Assembly (NCBI GenBank): GCA_030220185.1
Contig: JASPKZ010007795.1
Location: 2,659,001 to 2,723,000, forward strand
Direction of reading: 5' to 3'
Length of the DNA: 64,000 nucleotides
Source of the DNA: Diploptera punctata
Lineage: Eukaryota > Arthropoda > Insecta > Blattodea > Blaberidae
Of this stretch, positions 1 to 9,860 are shown in pieces; the first letter of the stretch is position 1, and every line of letters starts with the position of its first letter. The notes beneath the pieces were generated by a model. That model saw nothing but the letters and a program-made list of their open reading frames with translations, ran no database searches and was not told the DNA's origin. A program made the translations under genes and the position numbers.

Positions 1-88
1 GCGTAGAGCATTGACATAGAAAGCCAAAGGTCCTGGGTTCTAACTCCAGTCTGAGCATATATTTTTCTCTTCAAATATATTTTTAAAT
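1..88 (+). mobile_element. tRNA-derived short element, 5' end outside window
   Basis: The sequence carries a decayed B box (GGGTTCTAACTCC) and a tail TTTTTCTCTTCAAATATA, the same tail as the tRNA-like elements at 6861, 7167 and 10463. The A-box half is mostly missing or lies outside the window. Confidence 0.6.
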
Positions 89-271
89 GCATTTTACCAC
101 ATAGCCTCACCGGAATTTAAATTCCCTTATCACCCTTTTTACAGGATTTTGAATAAAAAATTACTGTTATTGTTCTAGATGCAATACAAATATGATTAAA
201 AACAGAGGTATAGCTATCATAATCACTGCATGTTCTGACAAATTTTCATAGTAATATGGCTGTTAGGTTAA

Positions 272-1409
272 TATAAGTAACTAACTAACTCACTGGCTCT
301 ACCTAACTGATAGGTTCATGGCCACATGGACATAAGCTCTTCATACATCCCTATCCTGAGCTAATGTTTTCCAATCATCCCCTGTATAATCTGCTTCCCT
401 CAAATCATGAAAAATGTTATTCTCCCACCTCATTCTTGTTCTACCAACTGGGTGTTTTCCCTCTGGTTTTCCTACAAGAAGCTTCCAAGCACCTCTTTCA
501 TCCCCCATACGTGCCACATGCCCTGCCCATCACAGTCTATGAGACTTAACTGTTCTTATTATATCTGGCTTCCTATAAAGACCATGTAGTTCACTATTAT
601 GTAGTTTTCTCCATTCATTTGTCTGTTCATCTCTTTTTGGCCCAAAAATTTTCCTAAGAATTTTATTCTCAAATACTCGTAATTTTCTTCACTCCCTTAA
701 AGTAAGATACCGTGTTTTGCATCCCTATAATATAACTGGGAGAATAACTGTTCTGTATATTTTCAGTTTAACTTTTTTGAAAGGAGTTGGGACGACAATT
801 ATCCCTGTAATGTGTAATAGCATGTGTTTCCAGAATTGAGCCTATGTTTAATTTCTTGTGCATCTCATTCCTATTTGTAATTATTGTTCCTAGGTACTTG
901 AAATTAGCCACTTCTTCAAAATTTCCCTAATTGTCATTAGCTGTCCATTTCCATTATATAACATACTTCTATGTAAAGGTAAAGGTAAAGGTAAAGTGAT
1001 CCCACAACAGGCCTCAGGAGGCCTTTGGGGTAGTAGGAGGTTAAGGCTCCCACTTTTTCTAGACAATCGGCACTTGGTGTCAGCCGGGTTGTCAGCCCTG
1101 CGTGACGGCCGCCTTTACCCCAGAACAAGCGTCTGGTACTCATTTCTGTTAGAGGCTGAGTCGACCCCAGGGCCATAGTGCCGCCAGAGGGTTTGGGTCA
1201 GTTTAAAAATCCTGACCCCAACGGGACTTGAACCCTCGACCCTCCGGCTTGTAGCTCAGTGCCTTAACCACTACGCTACGGCGTGCCCCCAACATACTTC
1301 TATGTGTGAACTTATATTTATTTTTATTGATGTTTAATTCCGGTCCTAATTTCCTAGTGTTACTCAATAGAGTATGCATGTTGGCCTTAGTATCTCCTCG
1401 TTATCGCCC
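272..1409 (-). pseudogene. LINE family a (RTE-like) 3' fragment, decayed
   Basis: The sequence is clearly homologous, end to end, to the better preserved copy at 2713-3875, but it carries several frameshifts. It spans the C-terminal part of a non-LTR reverse transcriptase and ends near a TAAG/TTAG-rich tail at about 272. It is 5'-truncated at about 1409, next to a palindromic element. A SINE (975-1290) has inserted in it, so the LINE is the older of the two. Confidence 0.8.
975..1290 (-). mobile_element. SINE family A (tRNA-derived)
   Basis: Full-length copy flanked by a perfect 15-bp target duplication (960-974 and 1291-1305, AACATACTTCTATGT). Read on the minus strand it starts GGGGGCACGCCGTAGCG, contains a tRNA-like A box (TAGCGTAGTGG) and B box (GGTTCAAGTCC) for RNA polymerase III, a body of about 250 bp, and ends in an (ACCTTT)n tail. 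A second copy with its own duplication is at 53915-54225, and a scrap is at 17352-17392. Confidence 0.9.
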
Positions 1410-1481
1410 AATAAGTAAGATGTGTTAAAATTCATCGGAGAACATATTGTTTAAACAACTCACCTCATTGGATTCATGCTT

Positions 1482-1529
1482 CCATGATATCGCGATTTCA
1501 AACATAGTCATGTTCATCATCAGCCATAA
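1482..1529 (-). ncRNA. Hammerhead ribozyme motif (left palindrome arm)
   Basis: Mirror copy of the motif at 1544-1591: CTGATGA, stem II AACAT/ATGTT with loop GACT, GAAA, short stem III (ATCGCGAT). Core intact by eye. Confidence 0.7.
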
Positions 1530-1543
1530 CTCCGACTCCGGAG

Positions 1544-1591
1544 TTATGGCTGATGATGAACATGACTATGTTTGAAATCGCGATATCATGG
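1544..1591 (+). ncRNA. Hammerhead ribozyme motif (right palindrome arm)
   Basis: CTGATGA at 1550-1556, stem II hairpin AACAT-GACT-ATGTT, GAAA at 1574-1577, stem III ATCGCGAT, cleavage base A1585. Stem I can form between TTATGG and TCATGG using wobble pairs. The very short stem III is typical of PLE hammerheads. Confidence 0.72.
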
Positions 1592-1713
1592 AAGCATGAA
1601 TCCAATGAGGTGAGTTGTTTAAACAATATGTTCTCCGATGAATTTTAATGATTATACCTCATAATTAAGGTAGAATATGTTTATCACTCACCTCATATTG
1701 TTCTTCTTATTTG

Positions 1714-1766
1714 ATTATAAACTAGTTTCGGAACATAGTTTCTGTTCCATCCTCAGTATCATCACG
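1714..1766 (-). ncRNA. Hammerhead ribozyme motif
   Basis: Read on the minus strand: CTGAGGA (1750-1756), stem II GGAACA/TGTTCC, GAAA (1726-1729), stem III ACTAGT. Mirrored by 2526-2578. Confidence 0.75.
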
Positions 1767-2525
1767 ACCGTTGTTCTGTCGTCTTGAAGAGTTGTCCTTC
1801 TCTCCTTCCATTGGCTGACTGAAAACCTCGAAACCAGGTCATTCTCACCGGGAATTTCAAAGTCCATTAATTTCTTCTTTTCGCTCTTTTGAATGTAGAT
1901 CTTTTCCCAAACAGTAAGTTCTTTTGGTTTTTCTATTTGTTTTAATAATTTTGCTTCTTTCTCGATAAGATGTTTTTCAGACCATGCATGGGCAGCCACT
2001 GCAGATTTTTCTACTTCCCCTTTCTTGACATTCCTGAGATGTTCTTTCACTCTAGTTTTCAAATTTTTTTTAGTTTTTCCTATGTAGAATTTCTCACATT
2101 CTTCACATTTAATTTGATAAATCCCTGATTAGTTTTCTTCTTTAATTTTCTCATTCTTATTAGGTCTAATCAGTCTACTGATGCTGTAGTCATTTTTGGG
2201 TGCTAACCTTATGTTGAAATCTTTAAAAATTTTTTGAAACTTGTGGTGTTTTAATGGATGATATGTGAATTTTCTAAATTTTACATTCACATATCATCCC
2301 ATGCATGGTCTGAAAAACATCTTATCGAGAAAGAAGCAAAATTATTAAAACAAATAGAAAAACCAAAAGAACTTACTGTTTGGGAAAAGATCTACATTCA
2401 AAAGAGCGAAAAGAAGAAATTAATGAACTTTGAAATTCCCGGTGAGAATGACCTGGTTTCGAGGTTTTTCAGTCAGCCAATGGAAGGAGAGAAGGACAAC
2501 TCTTCAAGACGACAGAACAACGGTC

Positions 2526-2578
2526 GTGATGATACTGAGGATGGAACAGAAACTATGTTCCGAAACTAGTTTATAATC
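2526..2578 (+). ncRNA. Hammerhead ribozyme motif
   Basis: CTGAGGA (2535-2541), six-pair stem II GGAACA/TGTTCC, GAAA (2562-2565), stem III ACTAGT, cleavage base T2571. Stem I pairs ATA with TAT and then GAT with ATC across a one-base mismatch, making this one of the best-supported motifs. Confidence 0.8.
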
Positions 2579-2712
2579 AAATAAGAAGAACAATATGAGG
2601 TGAGTGATAAACATATTCTACCTTAATGAATGTACCTCATAGTGAGAATTCCTAAAATAAGTAAATACCTCATAATGTTTACTTCCCAACATTAATTAAA
2701 TATAGTAAGATA

Positions 2713-3875
2713 CTTACTTACTTACTCACTGGCACTATCGAACCCATAGGCTCATGGCCGCGCGGACATAAGCTCTCCATACATACCTATCCTGAGCTAA
2801 TGCTTTCCAATCATTCCCTGTATAATCTACTTCCCTCAAATCATAGTTAATGTTGTTCTCCCACCTCATTCTTGGTCTACCAACTGGGCGTTTTTCCTCT
2901 GGCTTTCCTACAAGAAGCTTCCATGCATGTCTTTCATTTCCCATACGTGCAACATGTCCTGCCCATCGCAGTCTACGAGACTTAACTGTTCTTATTATAT
3001 CTGGCTTCCTATAAAGACCATGTAGTTCATTGTTATGTAGTCTTCTCCATTCACCTGTCTCTTCATCTTTCTTTGGTCCAAAAATTTTCCTAAGAACTTT
3101 ATTCTCAAATACTCGTAATCTCCTTTCCTCCCTTAAAGTAAGAGTCCATGTTTCGCACCCATATAATATAACTGGTAGAATAATAGTTTTATATATTTTC
3201 AGCTTAACGTTTTTTGAAAGGAGTTGGGACATCAAAAGTCTCTGCAATGCATAATAGCATGCATTTCCAGAATTGAGCCTATGTTTAATTTCTTTGTGCG
3301 TCTCATTCCTATTTGTGATTATTGTTCCTAGGTATTTGAATTCAGCCACTTCCTCAAAATTTCCCTCATTTGTCATTAGCTGTCCATTTCCATTATATAC
3401 TGAATTTCTACCTGTGACCACATATTTAGTTTTACTGATATTTACTTCCAGTCCTAATTTCTTAGTGTTACTCAATAGTGTGTGCGTGTTGGCCTTTAGT
3501 ATCTCCTCGCTATCGGCCAATAGTACTACATCATCAGCATAAACTAACAGCTTATTAATACCATTCAGTTGTAAGCCTTCCTCATTCTCTAAAGATTTAA
3601 TGGCATGCTCTAGTACAAAATTAAATAGTAGAGGAGATAGTGCATCTCCTTGCTTCAGCCCATTCTGGATTTCAAAAGTGTCTGAAAACTGTTTGCCTAC
3701 ACGCACCCTACTATTTGAGCCATTTAGACACATTCGTATAAGTCTAACTAACTTTTTAGGAATTCCGAACTCCAGCAGGATACTATATAACTTCTCCCTC
3801 TTAATTGAATCATATGCTTTTTTGAAGTCTACATATAGTTGATGTACAGTACCATTATATTCCCATTTCTTTTCT
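2713..3875 (-). pseudogene. LINE family a (RTE-like) reverse transcriptase, 5'-truncated
   Basis: A 5'-truncated non-LTR retrotransposon insertion flanked by a perfect 15-bp target duplication (2698-2712 and 3876-3890). On the minus strand the frame is open from 3875 to 2735 (about 380 codons) with no stop. Reverse transcriptase motif A (VDFKKAYDSI), motif B (QGDALSPLLFNFVLE) and the catalytic motif C (YADDVVLLAD) are all present, followed by the thumb region and the LINE C-terminal block YGCETWTLTLREE...RRLRWAGHVARM. The endonuclease and RT N-terminus are missing. The tail is (TAAG)n. The intact frame suggests a recent insertion from an active or recently active family. RTE-like assignment is from the C-terminal style and is not certain. 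Confidence 0.88.
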
Positions 3876-3890
3876 AAATATAGTAAGATA

Positions 3891-4628
3891 TGTGTTAAAA
3901 TTAATTTTAATTTCCATATGTATTGATTAAAATCGCTTATTTACAGATGTTGATTGACTGAAGAACTCTGATGGTATCCTAATTCACTCTACACTAATTT
4001 ATAAAATTTACAGTATTTTCAGATGCATAAAAAATAGTTTATATGTAAAAATATATACAATTTGTTTGATGGTGCTTGCGGGTGGTCACACTTTATTCGC
4101 TTGTGCCACCTTTCTAAACAGTCCACAATACATAAACCAATGTCGAACTTTAGAAAAAATACAGAATGTTCCCTCTCTTATTTTCTAAAGTACATACATG
4201 ACAATAATATTCCTTTAGACAGTCATGCTGATCATGACCTATTTGTACTATGATAGCAGAAAATATGTACATTTTTAAAATTATTATTCATGTCAATAAA
4301 AAAAGCAGGCTTTTTAACAGAATCCTGTACATCTTACCCAAACTGAGTGGTGAAACCTTGTAACACAGTAAACACAATCTTAATATTAAATTTAATCATT
4401 GCATTGTTGAAATATTTTTGTGGTAGCTATATTGTTTCATATACAAAATTTAAAATTGATAAAGAACCAAACATTTTAAATGGCTTACAATGATATAATA
4501 TTGTAAAAGTCAAATGACAAAATATAAACTAGAAGCTAATCTTTTCCAGTTGATATTTGATTAAAAAGTGTGGATTATTGTTGAGTCAGTTTGGTATTAT
4601 TATATAGTAATATTTTTTCCCCCCACAG
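3891..4628. other. Intron sequence without recognisable feature
   Basis: AT-rich unique-looking intron sequence leading to the MED12 acceptor at 4628. No coding, repeat or RNA feature could be supported. Confidence 0.6.
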
Positions 4629-4911
4629 AATTTAGATCAGTGGACATTAAGAATGTCTTGGTTGGATCTACAACTTATGTTTACACAATTTCCTCCTGGA
4701 TCAAGTGAACTGAATCAGTGGCTGGATACAGTTGCCAAGGCAGCTATTGATGTTTTTCAACTTACAAGTAGCAGTAGTAGTTCTAGTGGTGAAGGTAAAA
4801 AAGAAAAACGAAGTGCTTTGAGGCCAAGCAAACCTGGTTCAATCTGGCTTGTAGCACCATTAGTATCAAAATTACCCAGTGCAGTACAAGGAAGAGTTCT
4901 GAAAGTTGCAG
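4629..4911 (+). CDS. MED12: MED12 internal exon (first in window)
   Basis: MED12 is the large subunit of the Mediator kinase module in the nucleus, where it activates CDK8-cyclin C and links it to core Mediator. The exon follows a pyrimidine tract and acceptor ending CCCCACAG and stops at donor G|GTGAGC. It encodes about 94 codons. The start (NLDQWTLRMSWLDLQLM) and end (SIWLVAPLVSKLPSAVQGRVLKVAG) match the MED12 segment between the LCEWAV region and the C-terminal PQL region, as I remember the human protein. A serine run (seven or more) sits in the middle where vertebrates also have low-complexity sequence. It ends in phase 1, which the next exon completes. The intron that follows is about 6.1 kb. 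Identification is by conserved residues, and I am confident. Confidence 0.93.
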
Positions 4912-4986
4912 GTGAGCATAAATAAAAATATGTTAAACCAATTGAACTTTTATAGGAATAAATCACTATGAAGTTTAATTTAAGAT

Positions 4987-5082
4987 AAAATCAAATGTCT
5001 CATATCTCTCCTCATATTAACCGTCTCAGTAACTAAGTACTTAGAAGATCAATATGAGGAGAGGTATGAAACATTTGATTTT
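4987..5082. mobile_element. Small foldback element
   Basis: Imperfect inverted repeat with arms of about 32 bp (4987-5018 and 5051-5082). The arms hold the CTCATAT...ATATGAG motif of PLE termini. No hammerhead core remains. Confidence 0.6.
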
Positions 5083-5087
5083 AAAAT

Positions 5088-5252
5088 TAAGATATTTTGT
5101 CTGTACATTCTTACACCTCTTATGGTTGTTTTTGTCGAACCTATGTTTCAAGGCTTTGAGTCTGTAATCGCTGAAGATGGGGCTTAAAGCCTTGAAACAT
5201 ATGTTCGACAAAAACAACCATAAGCGGTAAGAATGTACAGACAAAAGTCTTA
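5088..5252. mobile_element. PLE-derived foldback with one hammerhead
   Basis: Arms of about 65 bp pair AAGATATTTTGTCTGTAC... with the complement ending at 5252. The right arm holds a hammerhead; the left arm breaks off inside stem II, so it lacks CTGANGA. Confidence 0.75.
5166..5210 (+). ncRNA. Hammerhead ribozyme motif
   Basis: CTGAAGA (5171-5177), stem II GGCT/AGCC with a 3-base loop, GAAA (5194-5197), stem III ACATATGT, cleavage base T5205, stem I TCG/CGA. All core elements are in order. Confidence 0.75.
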
Positions 5253-5314
5253 ATTATTAAACAAACCTCTTAATCAAAGTTAAAATTGGGAAACACATTA
5301 TGAGGTTCTTAATT

Positions 5315-5799
5315 AATAAATTAATGAGTCATTTTAACATCTTACCTCATATTTCATGTTTTTCAAACACGGTAACTATAGTTTTCAAATGATCTTGTCA
5401 TTCATTTTCAACCGCCATTATGACTACCGGATATTCGTTGGAATCTCCCTCTATAACGTTGCCATCTGGTGTTGATTTGACGAACTTTGAGATATCGTTG
5501 CCATCTGGTGTTGATTCGATGAACTTCAAGATGAGGTCACGTTCATCTATGAATTTCGACATTCCGGATGAACGTGACCTCATCTCGAAGTTCATCGAAT
5601 CAACATCAGATGGCAACGATATCTCAAAGTTCGTCAAATCAACACCAGATGGCAACGTTATAGAGGGAGATTCCAACGAATATCCGGTAGTCATAATGGC
5701 GGTTGAAAATGAATGACAAGATCATTTGAAAACTATAGTTACCGTGTTTGAAAAACATGAAATATGAGGTAAGATGTTAAAATGACTCATTAATTTATT
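5315..5799. mobile_element. 485-bp PLE palindrome with mirrored coding tails
   Basis: Arms of 233 bp around a 19-base loop (5548-5566), centre 5557. Each arm encodes the same C-terminal PLE peptide, so 98-residue frames run on both strands (5398-5694 minus, 5420-5716 plus) with only a few differences. The peptide contains repeats of the type STPDGNDISKF and DGNVIEGDS and corresponds to the tail after the GIY-YIG domain of the PLE at 14960-16500. Where the hammerhead should be, only GAAAACTATAGTTA (the stem III part) is recognisable; CTGANGA is lost. Confidence 0.82.
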
Positions 5800-5937
5800 A
5801 AACCTCTTAATGGTGAAATTAAACCTCATAGTGATTAATTCCTATAAAAGTTAAACCTCTTAATCTTCCTATGGTATTTTAAAATTTGATTTTATCTTGT
5901 ATTAAACCAAATTTACTTTTTTATTAATATTTAATTT

Positions 5938-6480
5938 TAGGAAGTGATATTTTGAGGTTATTTTAATTATATTATTTTCAGTCTGATCATCTTACCTCAA
6001 TATTAATGTTGATTTGTTCTTGGACATGTTTCAAAACAATTCTGTTTTATCGTCAGCTTGTCCAGACTGGTTTGATTTATGTTGCATTATGTTGCACAAC
6101 CTGGATGTCGATGTCAGCTCCATCCTATGGTGGGCCAAAGAACCTCGAAACAAGGTCACACTCCGTCGGTATTTCAAAATTCATAACTCTGTTTTTGTTT
6201 TTCTGAATACAGATTTTTTCCGAAATAGTCAGCTCTTTTGTATTTTCTAACTGTTTTAATATTTTAGTGTCTGAATTTATATTATGTTTTTCAGACCAAA
6301 CATGAGCAGCAACTGCAGATTTTTATATTTCCCCATTTTTAATATTTCTTATGTGTTCTTTGGTTCTAACTTTTAGGTCTCTTTTTGTTTTTCCTTATAT
6401 ATATATATGTATATATATATATATTTATTTTCACAACCCATGCATTCAATTTGATATATTCCTGATTTTGTTTAAATCAA
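5938..6480 (-). mobile_element. PLE family C 3' fragment
   Basis: The sequence closely matches the 3' part of the PLE at 53298-55202: terminal AGGAAGTGATATTTTGAGG, a hammerhead, a decayed coding tail of the endonuclease (frames broken) and the start of the GIY-YIG region near 6380-6480, where an (AT)n expansion has grown. It is 5'-truncated at about 6480. Confidence 0.8.
6018..6062 (-). ncRNA. Hammerhead ribozyme motif (family C)
   Basis: Minus strand: CTGACGA (6050-6056), stem II AAAACA/TGTTTT loop GAAT, GAAA (6029-6032), stem III ACATGT. Only one clear pair of stem I is seen, so activity is uncertain. Confidence 0.62.
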
Positions 6481-6860
6481 GTAATAAAAACCAACAAAAA
6501 TGAAAAAAACTGATAAAAATAAAAAGTTACTCATTTAATCTGATAAGGGATGGTTAAATGCTAAAGTTTTGTGATAAAGTGCTAATGTGAGATCCTATAA
6601 TCAGAACTAGTGAGTAATGTCTAAGAAAACTGCCCTAATGCCAATGCACAATTAGAATCAAAGTTACAGCTGAATAATTTTTCTTTAGAGACCTAGGATT
6701 GCTCTAATAAACATATTCATCACATTTGTACTGATAAATATAATCATATAAGTACTAATAGACCAAAACATCTATAGAATTGGTTTAAAGCAGAAGTGCT
6801 CTAGGTGTTATAGAATAAGTGTTTGGAAACAAGATATGACTAAGAGGGTAAAAATATGTT

Positions 6861-6990
6861 TCTGTTTATATTTGAAGAGAAAAATTTTCGCCTAGACCGA
6901 GACTCGAACCCAGGACCTTTGGCTTGCCGGGCCAAATGCTCTACCGAGGCGAGTTACAATCTAGATGCAAATTTTTCTCTTATATACGTT
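6861..6990 (-). mobile_element. tRNA-derived short element
   Basis: Minus-strand tRNA-like unit with A box (TCGGTAGAGCA-like) and B box (GGTTCGAGTC), bounded by GAGAAAAATT on one side and AATTTTTCTC on the other. It is repeated in inverted orientation at 7167-7312. Confidence 0.75.
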
Positions 6991-7166
6991 GTAATTTTTC
7001 TCTTCAAATATAATTTATCTTTCATTGAGAAATGTTAAATTAATAATAAAAACATCATTAGAAGCCTTACTAGCTTTATAAAGTAATGTTAAATTCCCAA
7101 TAAATGTCTTAACTAAGAAGCTGCCATTTGCAAAGATAGAAATAATAGTTCCAAAAGCATTTGGTG

Positions 7167-7312
7167 ACAGGGAATTACAACGTATATAAGAGAAAAATTT
7201 GCGTCTAGATTGTAACTCGCCTCGGTAGCTCAGTTGGTAGAGCATTTGGCTCAGCAAGCCAAAGGTCTTGGGTTCAAGTCTCGGTCTAGGTGAAAATTTT
7301 TCTCTTCAAATA
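7167..7312 (+). mobile_element. tRNA-derived short element, inverted copy
   Basis: Contains a near-canonical tRNA shape: GCCTCGG...CTAGG ends, D arm GCTC/GAGC, A box TAGCTCAGTTGG and B box GGTTCAAGTC. It is the inverse of 6861-6997. A 66-bp segment is directly repeated at 6993-7058 and 7295-7360. It is not a credible functional tRNA, because the acceptor stem is poorly paired and the anticodon loop is irregular. Confidence 0.75.
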
Positions 7313-7369
7313 TAATTTATCTTTCATTGAGAAATGTTAAATTAATAATAAAAACATCATATGTTTCTG

Positions 7370-7511
7370 TTGTTAATTTTTTCTTTCACTCACCTCATAC
7401 TTCATAACTCCTCGCAGACCTAGGTTTCGTCACATCATTTGTGACATTCTCAATGCTGAAGTATGTTATGAAGTTATGAAGTATGAGGTGAGTGAAAGAA
7501 AAAATTAACAA
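7370..7511. mobile_element. PLE-derived foldback, hammerhead decayed
   Basis: Arms pair TTGTTAATTTTTTCTTTCAC with its complement and include CTCACCTCATACTTCATAAC. On the minus strand stem II (GTCAC/GTGAC) and GAAACCTAGGTC remain, but CTGANGA has become TTGAGAA. The PLE end motif CCTCATAGTGTTATTTCC follows at about 7520. Confidence 0.72.
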
Positions 7512-7868
7512 TATTAAAAACCTCATAGTGTTATTTCCTATCTACATAACCTAATATGTTTCTGTATTCAGGTCTGCCGTAAGCAGATGTGCAAGGTGTG
7601 CATCGCATGTGGGTGGCATGCCTAGGGGGTGGCAAATCGAGTGATCAAAATATATGATAAAAATATATTTAATTGATGCAAAAATATTCAAAATTATAAG
7701 ATCCAACTAAAACAAAACAAATGTCATCATATGGAGAATGAAACCCATGCAACACCAGCGCACAATTACTATTTTACATAGCGTTAATATTGCCATCTAT
7801 TGGTATCCACCAGATTAAGATGTGAAATGTCTATTCGGAAAATTGGAGCAATTTCGTAGATAAGACTT

Positions 7869-8061
7869 ACATTGCCAGTTTCAGTTGCATCCAGTGAAAG
7901 ATCCTTTTCGAAGTTAAACATTATAAAAAAGCCATTTAAGATCAACAATGCACCAGCAAAGACTAAGTAATTTAACTATAGTTTCAATTGGATGTGAAAT
8001 TTTAGGCAGGTTGGATACAATAAAATTGATAGCAAATTTTGCAATCATAAATCAATTTCTG
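7869..8061 (+). pseudogene. hAT transposase C-terminal dimerisation fragment
   Basis: In one frame the sequence reads TLPVSVASSERSFSKLNIIK, the signature of the hATC dimerisation region that closes hAT transposases and domesticated ZMYM/ZBED relatives. Stops and a decayed end (QVGYNKIDSKFCNHK) follow. The DDE catalytic part and zinc finger are absent. It lies about 300 bp from the left terminus, which means large internal deletions. Confidence 0.82.
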
Positions 8062-8826
8062 TAGAATAATATTTATATAGTTTTATGTTAAGTAAAAAAA
8101 AATTACTAAGTATTTAAATAATACACACTTTTAATGGTTTAAATCACATTTAATTAATTCATTTCTAAATTTTAATTTAAGCCTGACACTTTGCTTGCCT
8201 TACAGCTTTCGTGGTTGTGGGAAACTGTAATTCGTCTATTTGAAATTTATCTATTCGTCTATTTAGTTTACCTGAGACATGACTGAACTAGGTCTTTGCC
8301 AATTTGCAGATGATGCCCTATACTGGTCAACAGCACAAAACATAAGAACAGCATCAGCCTTACTCAATAGACAACTCAAAACCTGCACCAACTGGACAGA
8401 CGGATGATGAATTGGCAAAACGCATGCCATGGCAATAAAACATAAACCAGTAAAGAAGATCCACAAAGAAAGAAATTAAATCAAAATACATCAGATCCCA
8501 ATCCCATACACCAAAACCATGACGTATCTAGGATACACTATAAAATAGGGCCTTATTCCAATAACTCATCTTCTTCTTCTTCACTTCCGGGTTTAGGCAA
8601 GAGTCATCTAAATGAAATTAATCAAAAACTAAAATGACCAATAAGAACAATCCACTACCTGACAAGCACAACCAAAAATTTCACACAAACCCCTCTAACA
8701 CTACTGTAGATAATTACACTTCTGTGTAAAACTATATGCAAGCCCTATGCTAATGTACGTTTCTAAAACTCAACAAAAGAAATTGAAAGTCACAGAAAGA
8801 AAAATACGGAGAAGAATTCATCATCT

Positions 8827-9044
8827 TAGTAAAAGATTCCGGGCTATGTGGCCGTGGTCTATAACTGGCGTTTCATTCGCAGTCGAGTCTACGACAGGGA
8901 AACAACAGCTTCTAGCACTTGCCACTGAAGATGCCCTCCGCAGTTGAGGGAGAAACGTCTGGAAGAAACGCCAGTTATAGACCACGGCCACATAGCCCGG
9001 AATCTTTTACTACCATGATTACCGGCCGTGAAAGCCTGCATCCC
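8827..9044. mobile_element. PLE-derived foldback inserted in LINE
   Basis: Arms 8827-8873 and 8966-9012 pair perfectly or nearly so, followed by an unpaired terminal piece with GGCCGTGAAAGCCTGCA. Flanks AATTCATCATCT (8815-8826) and AATTCAACATCT (9045-9056) look like a target duplication with one change. One hammerhead lies between the arms. It is the same family as the palindrome at 38909-39220. Confidence 0.78.
8929..8965 (+). ncRNA. Hammerhead ribozyme motif (minimal stem III)
   Basis: CTGAAGA (8935-8941), stem II GCCCTC/GAGGGA, GAAA (8952-8955), two-base stem III loop (ACGT), cleavage base C8959, stem I CCA/TGG. The last stem II pair is disrupted. Confidence 0.72.
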
Positions 9045-9743
9045 AATTCAACATCTACCAAAATATTACCCCAAAACAGAAACATACAACATAGCAAATA
9101 TAACACCACTAATAGACTACATAAAACACAGAAGAAACATCAAATACTTCTATAGAATACAACACCACCCTCTACTAAGAGACCTCATACAAAATACACT
9201 ACTAAAACAACTCACATAACAAAAAAATACCACACACATACGCTGTCAAGCAGAGACGTTTAAGCTTTCTTTCTTTTCCAACCCTTAATATCCCACCCCT
9301 GCCCAATTCTACTCCTGCGAAGCATTGTTCATTTCCTCGAAAACAAAGCCAATCCAATCCACGAACCCTAACATAAACATACACCTAAGCTAGTAAGATG
9401 TGGACAAGGGATGCCTATGCTTTACCCCCCCTTCCGCCGATCAGACGTAGCAACAACAACTATAACCCCTAAACACCTCAGTATTTTAAAAATAACTACT
9501 ATAAAAATTGAGAGTAGAAAAGGGCATAAAATAAGATCCTCAATTATGGAGTGCTCGCAAGGACACTCAATATAGATATATCTATCTATCTATCTATGTA
9601 TTTAGTTATTCAACAATGGAAGCTGAAGAAACGTCGCACTTAAATTAAAATGTAGAAATACATCAATTAAATGCAATTTAAACAGTTAAATGTGTTTAAT
9701 GGTTTATTTTAGGAAGTAATATTTTGATGTTCTTTTAATCAAT

Positions 9744-9860
9744 TTTTTTGAGTCTGGAATCATCTTACCTCAGCTGTGATGTTATAGAAGATTATATTGA
9801 AACATGTTCGAGAACAAATCAACATTAAATTGAGGTAAGATGTTTCCAGACTCAAGAAAA
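9744..9860. mobile_element. PLE family C-like foldback remnant
   Basis: Arms TTGAGTCTGGA...CATCTTACCTCA and TGAGGTAAGATG...CCAGACTCAA pair. The left flank has AGGAAGTAATATTTTGATG, the family C end. The hammerhead core is decayed to TTGAAACATGTTCGAG. Confidence 0.65.

Larger units (their letters stand above)
1426..1647. mobile_element. PLE-derived palindrome with mirrored hammerheads
   Basis: Near-perfect inverted repeat: 109-bp arms around a 4-base loop (1535-1538, ACTC), centre 1536.5. Each arm carries one hammerhead motif, so either strand would present two. The arm end TCCAATGAGGTGAGTTG is shared with the 3' end of the PLE at 21030-21835, which identifies its source family. It contains no coding sequence. 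Confidence 0.85.
1668..2626. mobile_element. PLE foldback: two inverted 3' ends, with GIY-YIG fragment
   Basis: The left arm (minus strand, about 1668-1990) and the right arm (plus, about 2297-2626) are inverted copies of the same PLE 3' end. The left unit extends further, to about 2270, and encodes the GIY-YIG endonuclease region: ECEKFYIGKTKKNLKTRVKEH, then KSAVAAHAWSEKH, LTVWEKIYIQK and a C-terminal tail. In the intact 115-aa stretch at 1715-2062 no stop is seen; the upstream part has at least one stop. The right arm keeps only the last ~90 residues. Each arm ends in a hammerhead and then ATGAGGTGAGTGATAAAC. Flanks carry the common PLE end motif (ACCTCATAATG...ACTTCCC at 2667-2688). Confidence 0.85.
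8269..9598 (+). pseudogene. Jockey-like LINE 3' fragment, split by a PLE palindrome
   Basis: Decayed RT fragment with LCQFADDALYWST (motif C), LNRQLKTCTNW and MTYLGYTIK, then the LINE C-terminal region ending near 9220, a pyrimidine-poor 3' region and a (TATC)n tail at 9573-9597. The short direct repeat TATTTAGTT at 8260-8268 and 9599-9607 is a plausible target duplication. A 218-bp PLE palindrome splits it at 8827-9044. Stops and frameshifts are frequent. Confidence 0.7.

Noticed and set aside
7219..7290. Possible functional tRNA gene at 7219-7290 (and 10543-10615).
   Set aside because: A and B boxes are present, but anticodon loops are irregular (two extra bases in one), the first has a weak acceptor stem, and both belong to a dispersed repeat family with flanking inverted repeats.
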